Source of the DNA: Thermothelomyces thermophilus ATCC 42464
Taxonomy: Eukaryota; Ascomycota; Sordariomycetes; Sordariales; Chaetomiaceae
Direction of reading: 5' to 3'
Assembly: GCF_000226095.1 (NCBI RefSeq)
Contig: NC_016474.1
Location: 4,216,001 to 4,280,000, forward strand
Length of the DNA stretch: 64,000 nt
Both the position numbers and the translations under genes were made by a program. Below the pieces are notes generated by a model that saw only the letters and a program-made list of their open reading frames with translations, had not been told where the DNA came from and did no database searches. Positions 46,483 to 58,889 of this stretch are shown here, one piece after another (positions within the stretch are counted from its first letter, which is position 1; each line of letters starts with the position of its first letter).

Positions 46483-47139
46483 ATACCGATAGAGAAACAG
46501 AAGTCGTATTTTACACGTTACCGTGCTTCCCTTGCTTAGAATATCGCTAAGAACGGTTTTGTCGTTATACCTTGCTCTTGGTGCGTGTCGTAAGGCCTCG
46601 TCTGTAAAATGATCACACGCACAAAGCGTTATAAGGCCTATGTTTGTCAAGGTCGTTCTTGCAATAGCTCTGGCATCCCGCTTTCTTCCTGTAAGCCTGT
46701 CTCCTTTTTTTTTTTTTTTTTTTTTTTTTTACTATAATTCCTAATGTTTGTTCTAGTGGATCGCATTCTTTAAGAGCAACGTTGTATTAAAGATGCTAAA
46801 CATCGTGCCAAACTTGAGCTAGATAAATCCCAACGCCGTCTAGAAGAGGCCTAGCGTGAGTTGTCCGAAAAGCTTACGCGGCTCCGGCATCTTCGTCAGC
46901 AGAAGGAGTTTTTAGTAGAGAAAGGTGCCGATATGGTGGCGTATAGTCTATCGACCTTAGACGAGTTAGAGGAGATTAAGTAGTAAGAGACGCCTACTAT
47001 GCCCTCGTCACAGATTAATGATACCGTCAATGCTGTCGACTGGGGCGCCGTCTTTGGTTCTGTCCCGGGTTTTCCTTTGGTCGATCCGGGTTCTGCCGGT
47101 AGAACTGTTCTAGTTTCTTAGGGCAGTTCAAATTCTTGA
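46483..47139 (+). pseudogene. Antisense Zn2Cys6/coiled-coil gene of element G
   Basis: Exon 1 46483-46690 (208 nt), intron 46691-46756 with GTAAGC donor, a long T run, an ACTATAAT branch region and TTCTAG acceptor, exon 2 46757-47139; 591 nt = 197 codons. The start ATG has become ATA. The zinc-cluster spacing is the same as in A, followed by a coiled coil (REL or RRL heptads around 46850-46930) and an acidic TLDELEEIK motif. It overlaps the last 125 bases of pol tail to tail. The 3' LTR U3 lies just upstream and could act as its promoter. Confidence 0.7.
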
Positions 47140-50100
47140 CTGGTTCCTATGAGTTGTCTTCTAGTCCGAAATTAAGCCATTTGACCAGGTACTATAGTTC
47201 CCCGTTAATGATACGTGAATCCAGAATTTCTTCGACGTCCCATTCTTCCTCTTCGTCCTCTGCTTCGATGTGCGTGGCAACCTTGGCGTTCTTTGGTGCT
47301 GGTTCGAGAAGTGAAATATGAAAAACATCCGTCCGTAGGCGTATAGATAACGGTAACGATAGTCGGTAGTTAGATGTCGAAATTCGTTCTTTGACAACGA
47401 AGGGTCCGACCTTCTTGAAGTCTAGCTTCGCGCTTGGTCGTTTAGTTCGCAGGTTTCGTGCAATCAGATAGACTTTGTCTCCCCTCTCTAGGCAAGGTCC
47501 CTCGAGCCTGTGTTTGTCGTAGTAGTTCTTCATTCTAGTTCTGACAAACTCGAGTTCCTTTTTGAGCTTCTTATATAGTGTATATATCTGTTCTACTTTG
47601 ACTGCTGCTCTTGGCACTGTGACCTCTAGTCCTTGCCTAAGGTCTGCTTCATATCCGTAGTTCGCGAAGAACGGTATGACTTTGGTCGTTTCCGTTAGCG
47701 TCGTGTTATAAGCGAGTTATACTATTAGTAACAGTATGACCTAGTCGTTTTGCTAGTAGTTAATATAAGAGCGGAGGTACTGCTTAATAACTTAGTTTAG
47801 TCGCTCCGTTTGTCTATTAGTCTGTAGGTAATATGCTGTTAACAGCTTACTGTTAACGCCTAATTGTTGCATTAACGCTTGCCAGAACTTCGACGCGAAC
47901 TTAGTGTCTCTGTCGGTGATCCATTCTTGCGGCCAAGCATGCACTGATGTAACTTGCCGATAGATCACGTCTGCCAACTGTTCTGCTGTCCAGGACTCCT
48001 TATAGGGAAAGAAGTATGCCCACTTAGTCAGGCGATCTACTACAGTAAGAATACTGTCGTAGGTCACTCCTGTGGCTATGTCCTTAGATTCTAGCAGCTT
48101 CGTAATAAAGTCCATCGTGACTAAACTCCATGGTTTGTCAGCTATTGGTAGTGGCTAAAGTAGCCTATACAGCTTGTGTCGTGCCGTCTTGCTTCGATTG
48201 CAAATGTCGTAGTTCTGTACGACTTCCTTAACTCGTGCCGTCAACTGTGGAAAGTCGTAGTGTTTCTTGACTTGTACGACAGTCTTCGTAACTCCTTTAT
48301 ATCCTCCGAGTTTCGACTTGTAGAGTTCTCGAATCATCCGTAGCTATTGATCTTTGTCATGGATATACGCTTTGCCTCGGTACCAGAGTTTCCTATCTCT
48401 TTCTTCTACTCCGTCAGGTACCACTAGTCCGGGTGCTGCTTGATACTATGCCTCGTTAATCCTTTCCTCTCGAAAGATTATATAGCATTCTAGGAACGAG
48501 TCAAGTAGATCATCTTCCACGGGTGTCTGTGTTTCGTGATGCAGCGTTCCGTCTATTCGTTCCTTGAACAACGGTGGTGTTGTTCCTATTTGTCCTTTTG
48601 TATGATCCGTTCGTCGACTTAAAATGTCCGCTCGTACGTTTTCTTTGCCCTTCTTGTAGCGGATCTCGAAGTTAAATTCTGCGAGGAATTCTGCCTATCG
48701 TATTTGTCGTCCGTTGAGTTCCTTTGTCGTCATGAAGTATCGCAAATTCTTATAATCCGTATACACTTGTACTAGTTCAATCATACTACTAAGGTATAGT
48801 CGCCATTCCTTGAAAGCTTCGACAATCGCAAGTAGTTCCTTGTCGTGAATCGGATAATTGAGACGTAATCTGTCGAGCTTCTTTGAAAAGAAGGCTATAG
48901 GATGTAGCTTCCCTTGTTCGTCTCGTTATCCCAATTGTCCTCTGATAGCGTAGTCTGAAGCGTCCGTTTCTACCTCAAATGGCTTCTTGGGGTCTAGTAG
49001 TACTAGTACTAGATCTTTAGTAATGGCGTTACGGATCTGCATGAATGCTTGCTTATGTTACTCTTCCCATTGGAATTCAGTATTCTTCTTGGTAAGCTCG
49101 TACAAAGGTCGTGCGATCGCTCCAAAGTTCCTGATAAACATTCGGTAGAAGTTCGCAAATCCGATGAAGCTTTGTACTTCCGTGACTAACGTCGGTCATG
49201 GCCAATTCTTAATGGCTTTAACCTTTAAAGGTTCCATCTAGATTTGTCCTAGGGATATTTCGTATCCCAAAAAGACTGTCTTCCTGACATAGAATTCGCT
49301 CTTTTCCTTGTTAACTGATAGCTTGTACGCGTGTAGCGCGTCTAGCACTGCTATCACGTGCTTCCGGTGTTTGTCTATCGTCTTGGAGAAGATGAGTATG
49401 TCGTCGAGATAATATACCGTAAATTTGTCGAGAAAGGGTCGGATAGCTTGATCAATTAGGGCTTGGAACGTTGCCGGCGCGTTTGTAAGTCCGAATAGCA
49501 TGACAAGGTACTCATTTTTCCACTTGTCGCCTTCTTTGATCTGTATATAGTTGTAGGCCGATGGCAAGTCAAGACACGTGAAATATTAGGCTCCTGCCAA
49601 CTGATCTCGGAGCCATGAGATTAGCGGTAACGGGTATCGGTTTTTCACGGTCTGTTTATTAAGTTGCCGATAGTCGACGTATAACCGTAGCTTTCCGTCT
49701 TTCTTAGGCATAAACAGGATCGGGTAGCCTGCTGGCGATGTCGACGGGCGGATATATCCTCTTAGAAGGTTCTCCTCCAAATATCGCTTAAGTTCTTTAT
49801 TCTACGTCTGGCTCGTGTAATAAATCTTAAAGAACTTTAGTCGTGCTCCTTCCTTAAGCTTGATCTTGTGATCCCATAGGCCGTGTTCTGGTAATCCTTC
49901 CAGATGCTTTGGTTCGAATGCTAGGTGTCCCTCGTACTCCTTCGGTACTTCCCTAGTCTTGTCTCGTCTCTCGGTTTTCTAATAGTATACGAACTTGGTT
50001 CCGTCTATGGCGATGCTGGCGATTTCTCCTGTCTTAACCCACTACTCCAATTACAGTGCTCCGCATTCGTCAACAGAGAGAACAGCTATCGGCGATTCAG

Positions 50101-50774
50101 CTCGTTCCTCCTATCGCGATATCGATGTCGTTATGCTGCCTCTTCTAGAGTCTATAGTGGTCTGTCTGCCACTGTCCGTCTCTTGCGGTGGATCCGTAGG
50201 ACATACCTTTCCTTGAGCATCGTCCGCTCGCGATCCTTGCGCGCTCCCCATCTCATTGGTCGAATACGACTCCGTTCGGGGTTGCAGGTGGCCACCATTC
50301 TTCTAGCTAATGTCCGGGTCGTAGTCTTCATACTATAGTAACCCTAATATTATATCTTTATCGTTACCTATGTCTACGATGCTAAATACAACTGCTATAG
50401 TCTTTCCTACTATAGTGATATCGATCGGTTCGGTCTCCCTACGTACCCATTACGTCGGAAATGGCCCTTTGACTATGCTATGCTTCCGCTTCACTCTCTA
50501 GGGTATTTGTAACTGATTTATAAGTGTCGGCGAAATCAGATTCATCTCTGCTCCACTGTCCACTAGTACGAGCATTTCGTGCTATTTCCACTGTGCTGTT
50601 ATCTATAATCGCTTGTCTTGCTGCCGTCGTCCAAAGATTGTAGCGATTTCCTATGTTTCTGCCAGGAGGTCTCGATATAGTGGTCTCTTACGCCAGTTCC
50701 TCCTATACTACGCTACTACTTACTGCTACGTAGGCGTTAATAGTTTCCGGGCCCCTCGAAGGGCCCTGACCCGT
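47015..50774 (-). pseudogene. pol of element G
   Basis: Readable domains in order: protease LVDSGAEMNLISP (about 50525-50570); RT (49238-49780) with NAPATFQ and YLDDIL (49398-49412); RNase H VETD near 48975; integrase zinc finger with CDICNR-type CxxC (about 48180-48340, one Cys replaced); DDE core with MDFITK (48100-48115) and TDRDTKF (about 47930-47950); integrase C-terminus (47260-47617); chromodomain DVEEILDSR...YLVKWL (about 47160-47250). A 27-nt in-frame deletion near 49511 removes nine RT residues. Scattered TAG/TAA from RIP. Chromodomains direct integration to methylated-histone heterochromatin in the best studied relatives; here this agrees with the nesting. Confidence 0.88.
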
Positions 50775-52998
50775 TTCCTAGGTTAGTGCTAACCTCTTCA
50801 GTTATTCGGCTAATAGCAGCTTCGTCGATCGTGCTCATTTCCGTGAGCTATTAAGTGCTTGCGGCTTCCTACCATTGGGTCTGCTCTGCTTTCCGTCGTG
50901 CGTACCATAGCTTCATCTAAAGCTCCCGAATTCGTAATTTCTTTTTGTCCGCGTGATAGAGGCAATCGTTGCTCTAGCACGAGTCCTATGTGTCTCGTCC
51001 GGTTCCGCAGTGCCTAGGCCAGGCTCGTTTTGGAACTACCGTGATGCTTTCTAGATCGCGGGCTTCGATCTTCCAGAGCAATTCGGCCGCTCTGTTTCCT
51101 GTATCGTAGACCCATTCCATAGGGTATAAGCCTCCGTCCCTGTTTTCCTGTCGGGTCGGCCAGTGATTGTTTTCGAATTTGTCGCGGAAGTGATATCGGC
51201 ATTCGTGTGCCATACACTGGAACCAGGGCACTTACGCATGTGCCTCATGTCAAGGGTACAGTCACGTGGCGTCGCCTAGGAGGTATTGGAATTCTTTCTC
51301 AAATCCTTCCCATTGTACGTAGACTGTAGGTACTCTAGTGCTGACATAGGAGTATTTCTTCTAGTAGCTTTCCTACGTACGCTCGTCTTTTCCGCGGTTC
51401 GCGCGCATGAACTGGTATTCTGGGTTCCGCACGTCGTTGCTGAGTTGTTAGCCGTCAAGATACTCGGCGTAGCTATCAGGCCCATCGTATATCATAGGCT
51501 GTTCTCCTTTAATAGTTTCCACGATATGTCAGAGTTCCCTCATTTCGTCCCTTATTCCATCGCTTTATTAGGCAAGTCAAATCAAGCGCCCGTCCCATTT
51601 ACGTAGTTCCGTGTTAAGCCGAAAAACTTCGTTACAGTACCATTCGATTCGTTCCTAGAGGAATAGAACATTAGGTCCAGGTCTTTCGATTCCTTAGGTG
51701 TCGGTTATCCACGATCCATCCTACCTCTACGTAACTATAAAACCCTACTACCTCAAGGCTAGGAGAATCGAAACTGGCGGTGCATATTCTCCTGCCATAT
51801 CCTATTCGGCAAGACCTGTCTCTAGGTCTACAGTGACCAGTTCGGAGTACGGTGCTTGTTCGTCTTTACCGTTGCCGTCATGTCCGAGACTATCTATGTC
51901 ACTATCCTTGTCTTTGTAGCTCGTAGCCGCTACTTCGATAACGTCCTTGGTAGTTTCGTCGATAGTCGCAATTTCCTTTCTAGGGGTTGGTTTCCATTCT
52001 TTCTTCGGGCTTTAGCATTCTCACTTATAGTGCCCTTTCTTTCCGTAGTTGTAGTAGGTAACATTAGACTTGTCTTTAGCCGTCTTCTTCTAGTCCTGCT
52101 TCTACGCTGTATCTACATCTATAGCTCCGGGGTACGTCCTGTACGAGGTATTGACGTACGCTTGCTTTTTCTTATCGTTAGCCTTAACCATGGTTCCGTT
52201 CATTCGACCTCGTTTCTACTACTCTCGTATGTAGAGTCGATCATCGATCCTAATGGCCTGCGCGATGTATTCGTCTAGAGTCTCAGGCCGATCGTACTTA
52301 TACAGCTCGTCCTTGACCTTTTCCTTCAAGCCATTGTAGAACAATTGCATCAACGCCTTATCGTTAAGCTAAGACTTAAGTATGTCCTGTCTAAATTATA
52401 CGGCGTAGGAGGCTGCTAACTTGGTCTGTCGGAGATTGGCGAGTCTTTCTTGTATATGAATCTTCTCGTCTTTGTCGCCAAAAACTTTCCGAAGCTCTTC
52501 TTCGAAACGGTCGTAAGATCGGAAGACTACCTGCGTGAACACGTCTCGGTCGTCTTCGTCTTCCTTAGTAAGATAGTCATTCCACGTCGGCTCGAACCAT
52601 CTAAGTGCCTTGCCCTCTAGTCTCGTGGCTACGTAAAGGACTTTAGCTTTTTCGTCTAGAAACTTGTCGTCGTTAAGCCAGAAGTAGGATCAGAGATTTG
52701 TCAAGAATCCTACGAGATCCTCTTTGGTTCCTCTGTATTTGCCAGGTGGTTCGATCTTGATACGCTTCGCTTTAGCGCCCTCGAGTGCCTCGATTTTGGC
52801 GTAGGCCTTGTTAACCAACTTCTGCGAGTACTTTTCGCGGTTCTCGAGTTCCTTGATTCGAGCTTGAGTAGCCTTGTCTCTCTGGTCTAACTCCTAGATC
52901 CGCTGCTGGAGTTGACTAAGCTAGGCGAGCAGTTGTTCGGCCGTGACGTCGGTAGCCATGTCGGTGTCGAGGTCGAAGTCACCTCCGTTCTGAACCAT
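50737..52998 (-). pseudogene. gag of element G
   Basis: ATG at 52998, TAA at 50737-50739, 754 codons including the stop. N-terminal coiled coil, capsid region (about 52560-52800), zinc knuckle (about 52020-52070; two knuckle Cys now Tyr), and a C-terminal spacer of which 51231-50986 is an open stretch containing MPWFQCMAHECRYHFRDKF. The spacer between knuckle and frameshift site is unusually long (about 400 residues) and contains Cys/His-rich and Trp-rich patches I do not recognise. Confidence 0.82.
50773..50779 (-). promoter_or_regulatory. Predicted -1 frameshift site, element G
   Basis: AGGAAAC (from GGGAAAC) on the minus strand, six-base spacer GGGTCA, then a perfect GGGCCC TTCGAG GGGCCC stem-loop (50749-50766). 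AAC codon 2223 nt from the gag ATG. Zero-frame stop 36 nt downstream. Confidence 0.78.
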
Positions 52999-53012
52999 GA
53001 TAGAACAAAGGG

Positions 53013-53023
53013 AGTGGTAACAA
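53013..53023 (-). other. Self-priming primer-binding site, element G
   Basis: Minus-strand TTGTTACCACT, two bases from the LTR, complementary over all 11 positions to AGTGGTAACAA at 53198-53208. A TATA box at about 53247-53259 lies about 43-50 bases before that segment, consistent with it being the 5' end of the RNA. Confidence 0.78.
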
Positions 53024-53025
53024 CG

Positions 53026-53473
53026 TGTGACGAACCCAACTCAGACTTCTTCTGAAAGGGTCCAGACGGAGGTAGGTGAAGCGGGACAAGCAGGCAGGTC
53101 GTCTGAGGGATTCGGTGAAGCCAAAGGGTTTACAACAACACTTAGAGTTGTCTCTTACAGTAATTAGCAATGCTTGGTATAAGTATTGTGATTGTGATTG
53201 TTACCACTGGCGAACTCCCAGAGTCCACCATAACGAGTGACTGGCTAGCTATATATATACAATGGTCTGTCCTTCTTTAATAGTTATTACTAGTATCACT
53301 TCTCTTTTCACTTCGTGATTCTGCGTTGTCGACGGTGACATGTTATTATCACTAGTGAAGACCTTAGTCTTGGCGGTGATAATCTTCTGATTAGTCCGTC
53401 GAGTGATTGGCTGTCGGAATGTCCCGTGTCCTAGCTGCAGCCTGCCAGGCCGCCCATGTGCTTATCCGTGACA
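53026..53473 (-). repeat. 5' LTR of element G
   Basis: 448 bp, TGTGACGAACCC ... CCGTGACA. U3 of about 265 bp, then R-U5 of about 183 bp if the RNA starts at 53208. Confidence 0.95.
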
Positions 53474-53478
53474 AATGG

Positions 53479-56400
53479 CGTCGCAGATCTATATAAATGC
53501 TTGCTTATATTGTCCTTCTTATTGGAATCTAGCATTCTTCTTGGTAAGTTTATATAAAGGTCGTATAATTGCTCTAAAGTTCCTAATGAACATTTGGTAG
53601 AAGTTTGTAAATCCGATAAAGCTTTGTACTTCTGTAACTATCGTTAGTCGTAGCTAATTCTTAATGGCTTTAACCTTTGAAGGTTCTATCTGAATTTGTC
53701 CTAGGGATATTTTGTATCCTAAAAAGACTATCTTTCTAATATGGAATTCGCTCTTTTCCTTGTTAACTAATAGTTTATATACATGTAGCGCGTCTAGTAC
53801 TACTTTTATGTACTTCCAGTGTTCGTCTATTGTCTTGGAGAAGATAAGTATATCGTCAAGATAATATACCGCAAATTTATTAAGAAAGGGTCGGATAGCT
53901 TGATTAATCAGGGCTTAGAACGTTGCTAGCACGTTTGTAAGTCCAAATAATATGACGAGGTACTTATAGTAGCTATAGGGTGTCCTAAAGGCCGTTTTTC
54001 ACTTATCGCCTTCTTTAATCTATATATAGTTATAGGCCGATAGCAAGTCAAGATATATAAAATATTAGGCTCCTACTAACTAATCTCGGAGCTATAAGAT
54101 TAATAGTAATAGGTATCGGTTTTTTACGGTCTATTTATTAAGTTGCCAATAGTCAATATATAACTATAGCTTTCTATCTTTCTTAGGCATAAACAGGATT
54201 AGGTAGCCTGCTAGCAATATTAACAGGTAGATATATTCTCTTTAAAGGTTCTTCTCTAAATATTGCTTAAGTTCTTCGTTCTACGTCTAGCTCGTATAGT
54301 AAATCTTAAAGAACTTTAGTCGTACTCCTTCCTTAAGCTTGATCTTATAATCCTATAGGCCGTGTTTTGGTAGTCCTTCTAGATGTTTCGGTTCGAATGC
54401 TAGGTGTCCTTTGTATTCCTTTAGTACTTCCCTAGTCTTGTCTCGTCTCTCGGTTTTCTGATAGTATACAAACTTGGTTCCGTCTATGGCGATACTAGCG
54501 ATTTCTCCCCTCTCAACCTACTGCTCTAATTGCAGTACTCTACATTCGTTAATAGAGAGAACAGCTATTGACGGTTTAGCTCGTTCCTCCCATCGTAGCG
54601 TTGGTATCGTTTTGCTGCTTCTTCTAGAGTCTATAGTAGTCTGTCTGCCACTATCTGTCTCTTATAATAGATCCGAAGGATATGCCTTCCCTTAAGCATC
54701 GTCTACTTACGATCCTTATATACTCCTTATCTTGCTAGTCAAATATGATTCTATTTAAGGTTATAGGTAGCTACTATTCTTCTAGCTAATGTCTAGGTCG
54801 TAATCTTTATACTATGGTAACCCTAATATTATATCATTATTATCGCCTATATCTATAATATTAAATATAACTATTATAGTCTTCCTTATTATAGTAATAT
54901 TAATTGGTCCGGTCTCCTTATATACCTATTATATTAGAAATGGTCCTATGACTATGCCATGCTTCCGCTTCATTCTCTAGGGTATCTGTAGCTAATTTAC
55001 AAGCATCGGCGAAATTAGGTTCATCTCTGCTCCACTGTCCACTAGTACAAGCATTTCGTGCTGTTTCCATTGTACTATTATCTATAGTCGCTTATTGTAC
55101 TATCGTCATCTAAAGATCGCGGCAACTTCCTATATTTCTGCTAGGAGGTCTCGATATAGTGGTCTCTTGCGGTAGTTCCTCCTATACTACGCTACCACTT
55201 GCCGCTATACAGGCGTTAATGGTTTCCAGGCCCCTCGAAGGGCCCTAACCCGTTTCCTAGGTCAGTGCTAACCTCTTTAGTTATTTAGCTAATAATAGCT
55301 TCGTTAATTATACTCATTTCTATAAGCCATTAGGTATTTATAGTTTCCTACCATTAGGTCCGTTCTGCTCTCTATCGTACGTACTATAGCTTTATTTAAA
55401 GCTCCCAAATTCGTGATTTCTTTTCGTCCGCATGATAGAGGCAATCGTTACTCTAGCATAAGTCCTATATATCTTGTCCTATTCTATAGTACCTAGGCCA
55501 GGCTCGTTTTAGAACTATCGTAATGCTTTCTAGACTCTAGTCTTTAATCTTCCAGAGCAATTCGGCTGCTCTGTTTCCTACATCGTAGACCCATTCCATA
55601 GGGCGTAAGCTTCTGTCCTCATTTTCTTGTCAGGTTGGCTAGTAGTTGTTCTCGAATTTGTCGCGGAAGTAGTATCGGCATTTGTATGCTATATACTAGA
55701 ACCAGGGCACTTGTACATGTGCCTTGTATTGAGGGTATAGTCGTATAGCGTTGCCTAGGAGGTATTAGAATTCTCTCCCAAATCCTTCCTACTATATGTA
55801 GACTATAGGTACTCTAGTACTAAGGTAGGAGTATTTCTTCTAGTAGCTTTCCTACGTATACTTATCCTTCCTACGGTTCGTACGTATAAACTAGTATTCT
55901 AGGTTTTATATATCGTTACTAAGTTGCTAATCGTTAAAACACTTGGTATAGCTTTTGGGTCTATTATATACTATAAGCTATTTTCCTTTAATAGTTTCTA
56001 CAATACGTTAGAGTTCCCTTGTCTCGTCCCTTATCTTATCGCTCTACTAGGCAAGTTAAGTCAAACGTTTATCCCGTTTGCACAGTTCCGTATTAAGCTA
56101 GAAAACTTCGTTACGATACCCTTCAATTCGTTTCTAGAGGAATAGAACATTAGGTCTAGGTCTTTCGGTTCCTTAGGTATTAGTCATCTACAATCTATTC
56201 TACCTCTATATAACTATAAAACCCTACTACCCCAAGGCTAGGAGAATCGAAATTAGCGGTATATATTCTCTTGCTATATCCCATTTAGTAAGACCTATCT
56301 CTAGGTTTATAGTAACTAGTTCGGAATATAGTACTTGTTCGTCTTTACCATTGCCATCATATCTAAGACTATCTATATCACTGCCCTTGTCTTTGTAGCT

Positions 56401-57477
56401 CGTAGCTACTACTTTGGTAACATTCTTGGTAGTTTCGTCAATATCTGCGATTTCTTTTCTAGAGACTAGCTTCTACTCTTTCTTCGGGCTTCAACATTCT
56501 CGCTTATAGTGCCCTTTCTTTCTATAGTTATAGCAGGTAACATTGGACTTATCTTTAGTCGTCTTCTTCCGGTCCTGCTTCTACGCTATATCTATATCTA
56601 TAGCTCCGGGGTACGTCCCGTACGAGGTACTAGCGTACGTTCGTTTTTTCTTGTCGTTAGCTTTAACTATAGTTCCGTTCATTCGACCTTATTTCTACTA
56701 CTCTCGTATATAGAGCTAATCATCGATTCTAATGGCCTATATAATGTATTTGTCTAGAGTCTTAGGCCGATTATACTTATATAGCTTGTCTTTGACCTTT
56801 TCCTTTAGGCTATTATAAAATAATTATATTAATGCCTTATCGTTAAGCTAAGACTTAAATATATCCTATCTAAACTATATAGCGTAGGAGGCTACTAACT
56901 TAGTCTATCAGAGATTGGCAAGTCTTTCTTATATATGAATTTTCTTGTCTTTGTCGCTAAAAACCTTCTAAAGCTCTTCTTCGAAACGGTCGTAAGACTA
57001 AAAGACTGCCTACATAAATACGTCTCGGTCGTCTTCGTCTTCCTTAGTAAGATAGTCATTTTATGTAGGTTTAAACTATCTAAGTGCCTTGCCCTCTAGT
57101 CTTATAGCTATATAAAGGACTTTAGCTTTTTTGTCTAGAAACTTGTCATTATTAATCCAGAAATAGGATCAGAGGTTTATTAGGAATCCTATAAGATCCT
57201 CCTTAGTTCCTCTATATTTGCTAGGTAGTTCAATCTTGATACGGCTTGCTTTAATAGCCTTAAGCATCTCGATTTTAATGTAGGCCTCGTTAATCAATTT
57301 CTACAAATACTTTTTACCGTTCTTAAGTTCCTTAATTCGAGCTTAAGTAGCCTTATCTCTCTAGTCTAACTCCTAGATCTGCTACTAGAGTTAACTAAGC
57401 TAGGTAAGCAATTATTCGGCTATAACACTAGTAGCTATATTAATATCAAGGTCAAAGTTACCTCTATTCTAAACTAT
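53479..57477 (-). pseudogene. gag and 5' pol of element F
   Basis: Start codon now ATA at 57477. Capsid region about 57020-57260, zinc knuckle near 56480-56560, frameshift signal AGGAAAC at 55252-55258 (2223 nt from the start), protease near 55030, RT down to 53479 where G is inserted; YLDD near 53865. Dense RIP stops. Confidence 0.75.
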
Positions 57478-57491
57478 AATAGAATAAAGGG

Positions 57492-57502
57492 AGTAATAGC
57501 AA
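57492..57502 (-). other. Self-priming primer-binding site, element F
   Basis: Plus-strand AGTAATAGCAA (RIP-altered AGTGATAGCAA), matching TTGCTATCACT in the 3' LTR at 43000-43010 and its RIP-altered copy at 57676-57686. It differs from the A/C/G site at two positions, both compensated in the LTR. Confidence 0.7.
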
Positions 57503-57504
57503 CG

Positions 57505-57925
57505 TATAACAAACCTAACTCAGACTTCTTCTAAAAGGGTTCAGACAAAGGTAGATTAAGCAGGACAATAGGCAGGTCATCTAAGGGATTCGGTAAAGCC
57601 AAAGGGTTTATAATAATACTAGAGTTGTCTCTTATAGTAATTAGTAATACCTGGTATAAGTACTATAATTATAGGTTACTATCACTAGTAAACTCCTAGA
57701 GTTCGCCAGAGTCCGGTAGAACGAGTGACTATATATAATTCCCTGTCCTTCCTCCTTAAGTCTTGATCGTACGATTGCTACTACGATCCTGTGATCGTTA
57801 CCTAAGTGCTTGTCTTGATCGAAGTGCGATCACTGCGATCACTTCCTGATTGGTCCTTAGATCTTGTGGTTCCTGATTGGTCCTATGTGCCTTGCCGGGT
57901 CGCCTTATGTAGCCAAATCGTAACA
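57505..57925 (-). repeat. 5' LTR of element F
   Basis: 421 bp. Six GATC cores between 57764 and 57840 and two intact CCAAT boxes (ATTGG on the plus strand, about 57850 and 57877). Ends CGTAACA. Confidence 0.92.
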
Positions 57926-57930
57926 TAGGA

Positions 57931-58760
57931 GGATATGGCATGTGTTAGACAAGGACCCCCCGTGCCTGGTTTTTATAGGGGAAGGCCTATAAAGGCACTA
58001 GGGCCTAATGAAGGCCTAGAGCTCCCTACTAGTACAGGCCTATATAGGGGCTATTAGCCTCCGTGACTTCCTATTTAGGGTTTAAGTCCCGGGGGTTAGT
58101 ACCCCCTACTATGCCTATAGCTAGGGAAGGGAAACTGTTAAGCACCTAGTTATTTGGTGCCTAAACCTACTAAGAAGCCGAGCGTAGGAATCCTAGGAAA
58201 TACGATTGTAAAGGGACCTAGACCTTGTCTTATAGGGTATAGGGGCCTGTAACTATTGTTTGGTAAGGAGGGTTCTATAGTGGCTAATAGACTTAGGGAG
58301 GCTCCTAGAATACTGCCTTATAAAGAGGCTAGACCAGGAGGTAAGGCCTCTATAGGGTTATTCTAGCTACTTCTCCTTTTCTTTATAGTATATTAGTATT
58401 TTAGATTAGGCGTTAAAGGAGGGATAGAGGTTTTTATCTGGCCTTTTTAGGTATAGTTTCCTTTATATATAATTAGAGAGGCTCTAGTATGCTTATTAGT
58501 CTAACGATATAGGACTAATAATAATAATAATAATATTAGATATCTAATGTTTAAACTATCTTAATTTTATAATAATTATATCCTTTATTACTAACCTATT
58601 AATAGGAATAAAAGATTAGGGTTTAATATATATATATAGATAATACCTTAAAGTGCCTCTAGCACTTAAGAGAAATAATATATCTTTTTATTACTACTTC
58701 TAAGGCTTATATAAGAGTTCTAGGAGTTCCTGCTATAGCGCTTGTACCGCTATGAATAGT
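57931..58760. other. RIP-affected unidentified repeat; right flank of element F
   Basis: Continuation of the sequence at 42301-42828. GC-richer patches such as GGCCTATAAAGGCACTAGGGCC are followed by very AT-rich sequence with an (AAT)6 run near 58508. Ordinary composition resumes at about 58750. No gene recognised. Confidence 0.35.
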
Positions 58761-58889
58761 TGACCACTGTAGCATATCTGACCGTGCTGTAGCCCGTAGG
58801 GTTGAGCTTTAGTTTTTCGGCCTTCCTCTACCACTCGAGGGGTGATGTGGGATTTTCACCTCTAAAGGCTATTGATATTGTGGCTACGC

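Larger units (their letters stand above)
45908..53473 (-). mobile_element. Element G: best-preserved chromovirus (type-1 U3), inserted in F
   Basis: 7566 bp, two 448-bp LTRs, perfect target duplication AATGG (45903-45907 and 53474-53478). It is the least RIP-mutated copy and the clearest template for the family: LTR, self-priming site, Gag, -1 frameshift, protease, RT, RNase H, integrase, chromodomain, antisense gene, polypurine tract, LTR. It lacks 27 bases in RT. Subfamily I. Being innermost in its stack, it is younger than F. Confidence 0.96.
42829..57925 (-). mobile_element. Element F: chromovirus (type-4 U3), split by element G
   Basis: Minus-strand element with two 421-bp LTRs and a perfect 5-bp target duplication TAGGA (42824-42828 and 57926-57930). 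Its own sequence is about 7.53 kb after removing G. Gag start to slip site is 2223 nt as in A, B, C and G. It has a distinct U3 and a distinct, intronless version of the antisense gene. Subfamily II R-U5. Moderate to heavy RIP. Confidence 0.93.

Noticed and set aside
58505-58535. (AAT)n run
   Set aside because: Short simple repeat in AT-rich RIP-affected DNA; nothing further to explain.
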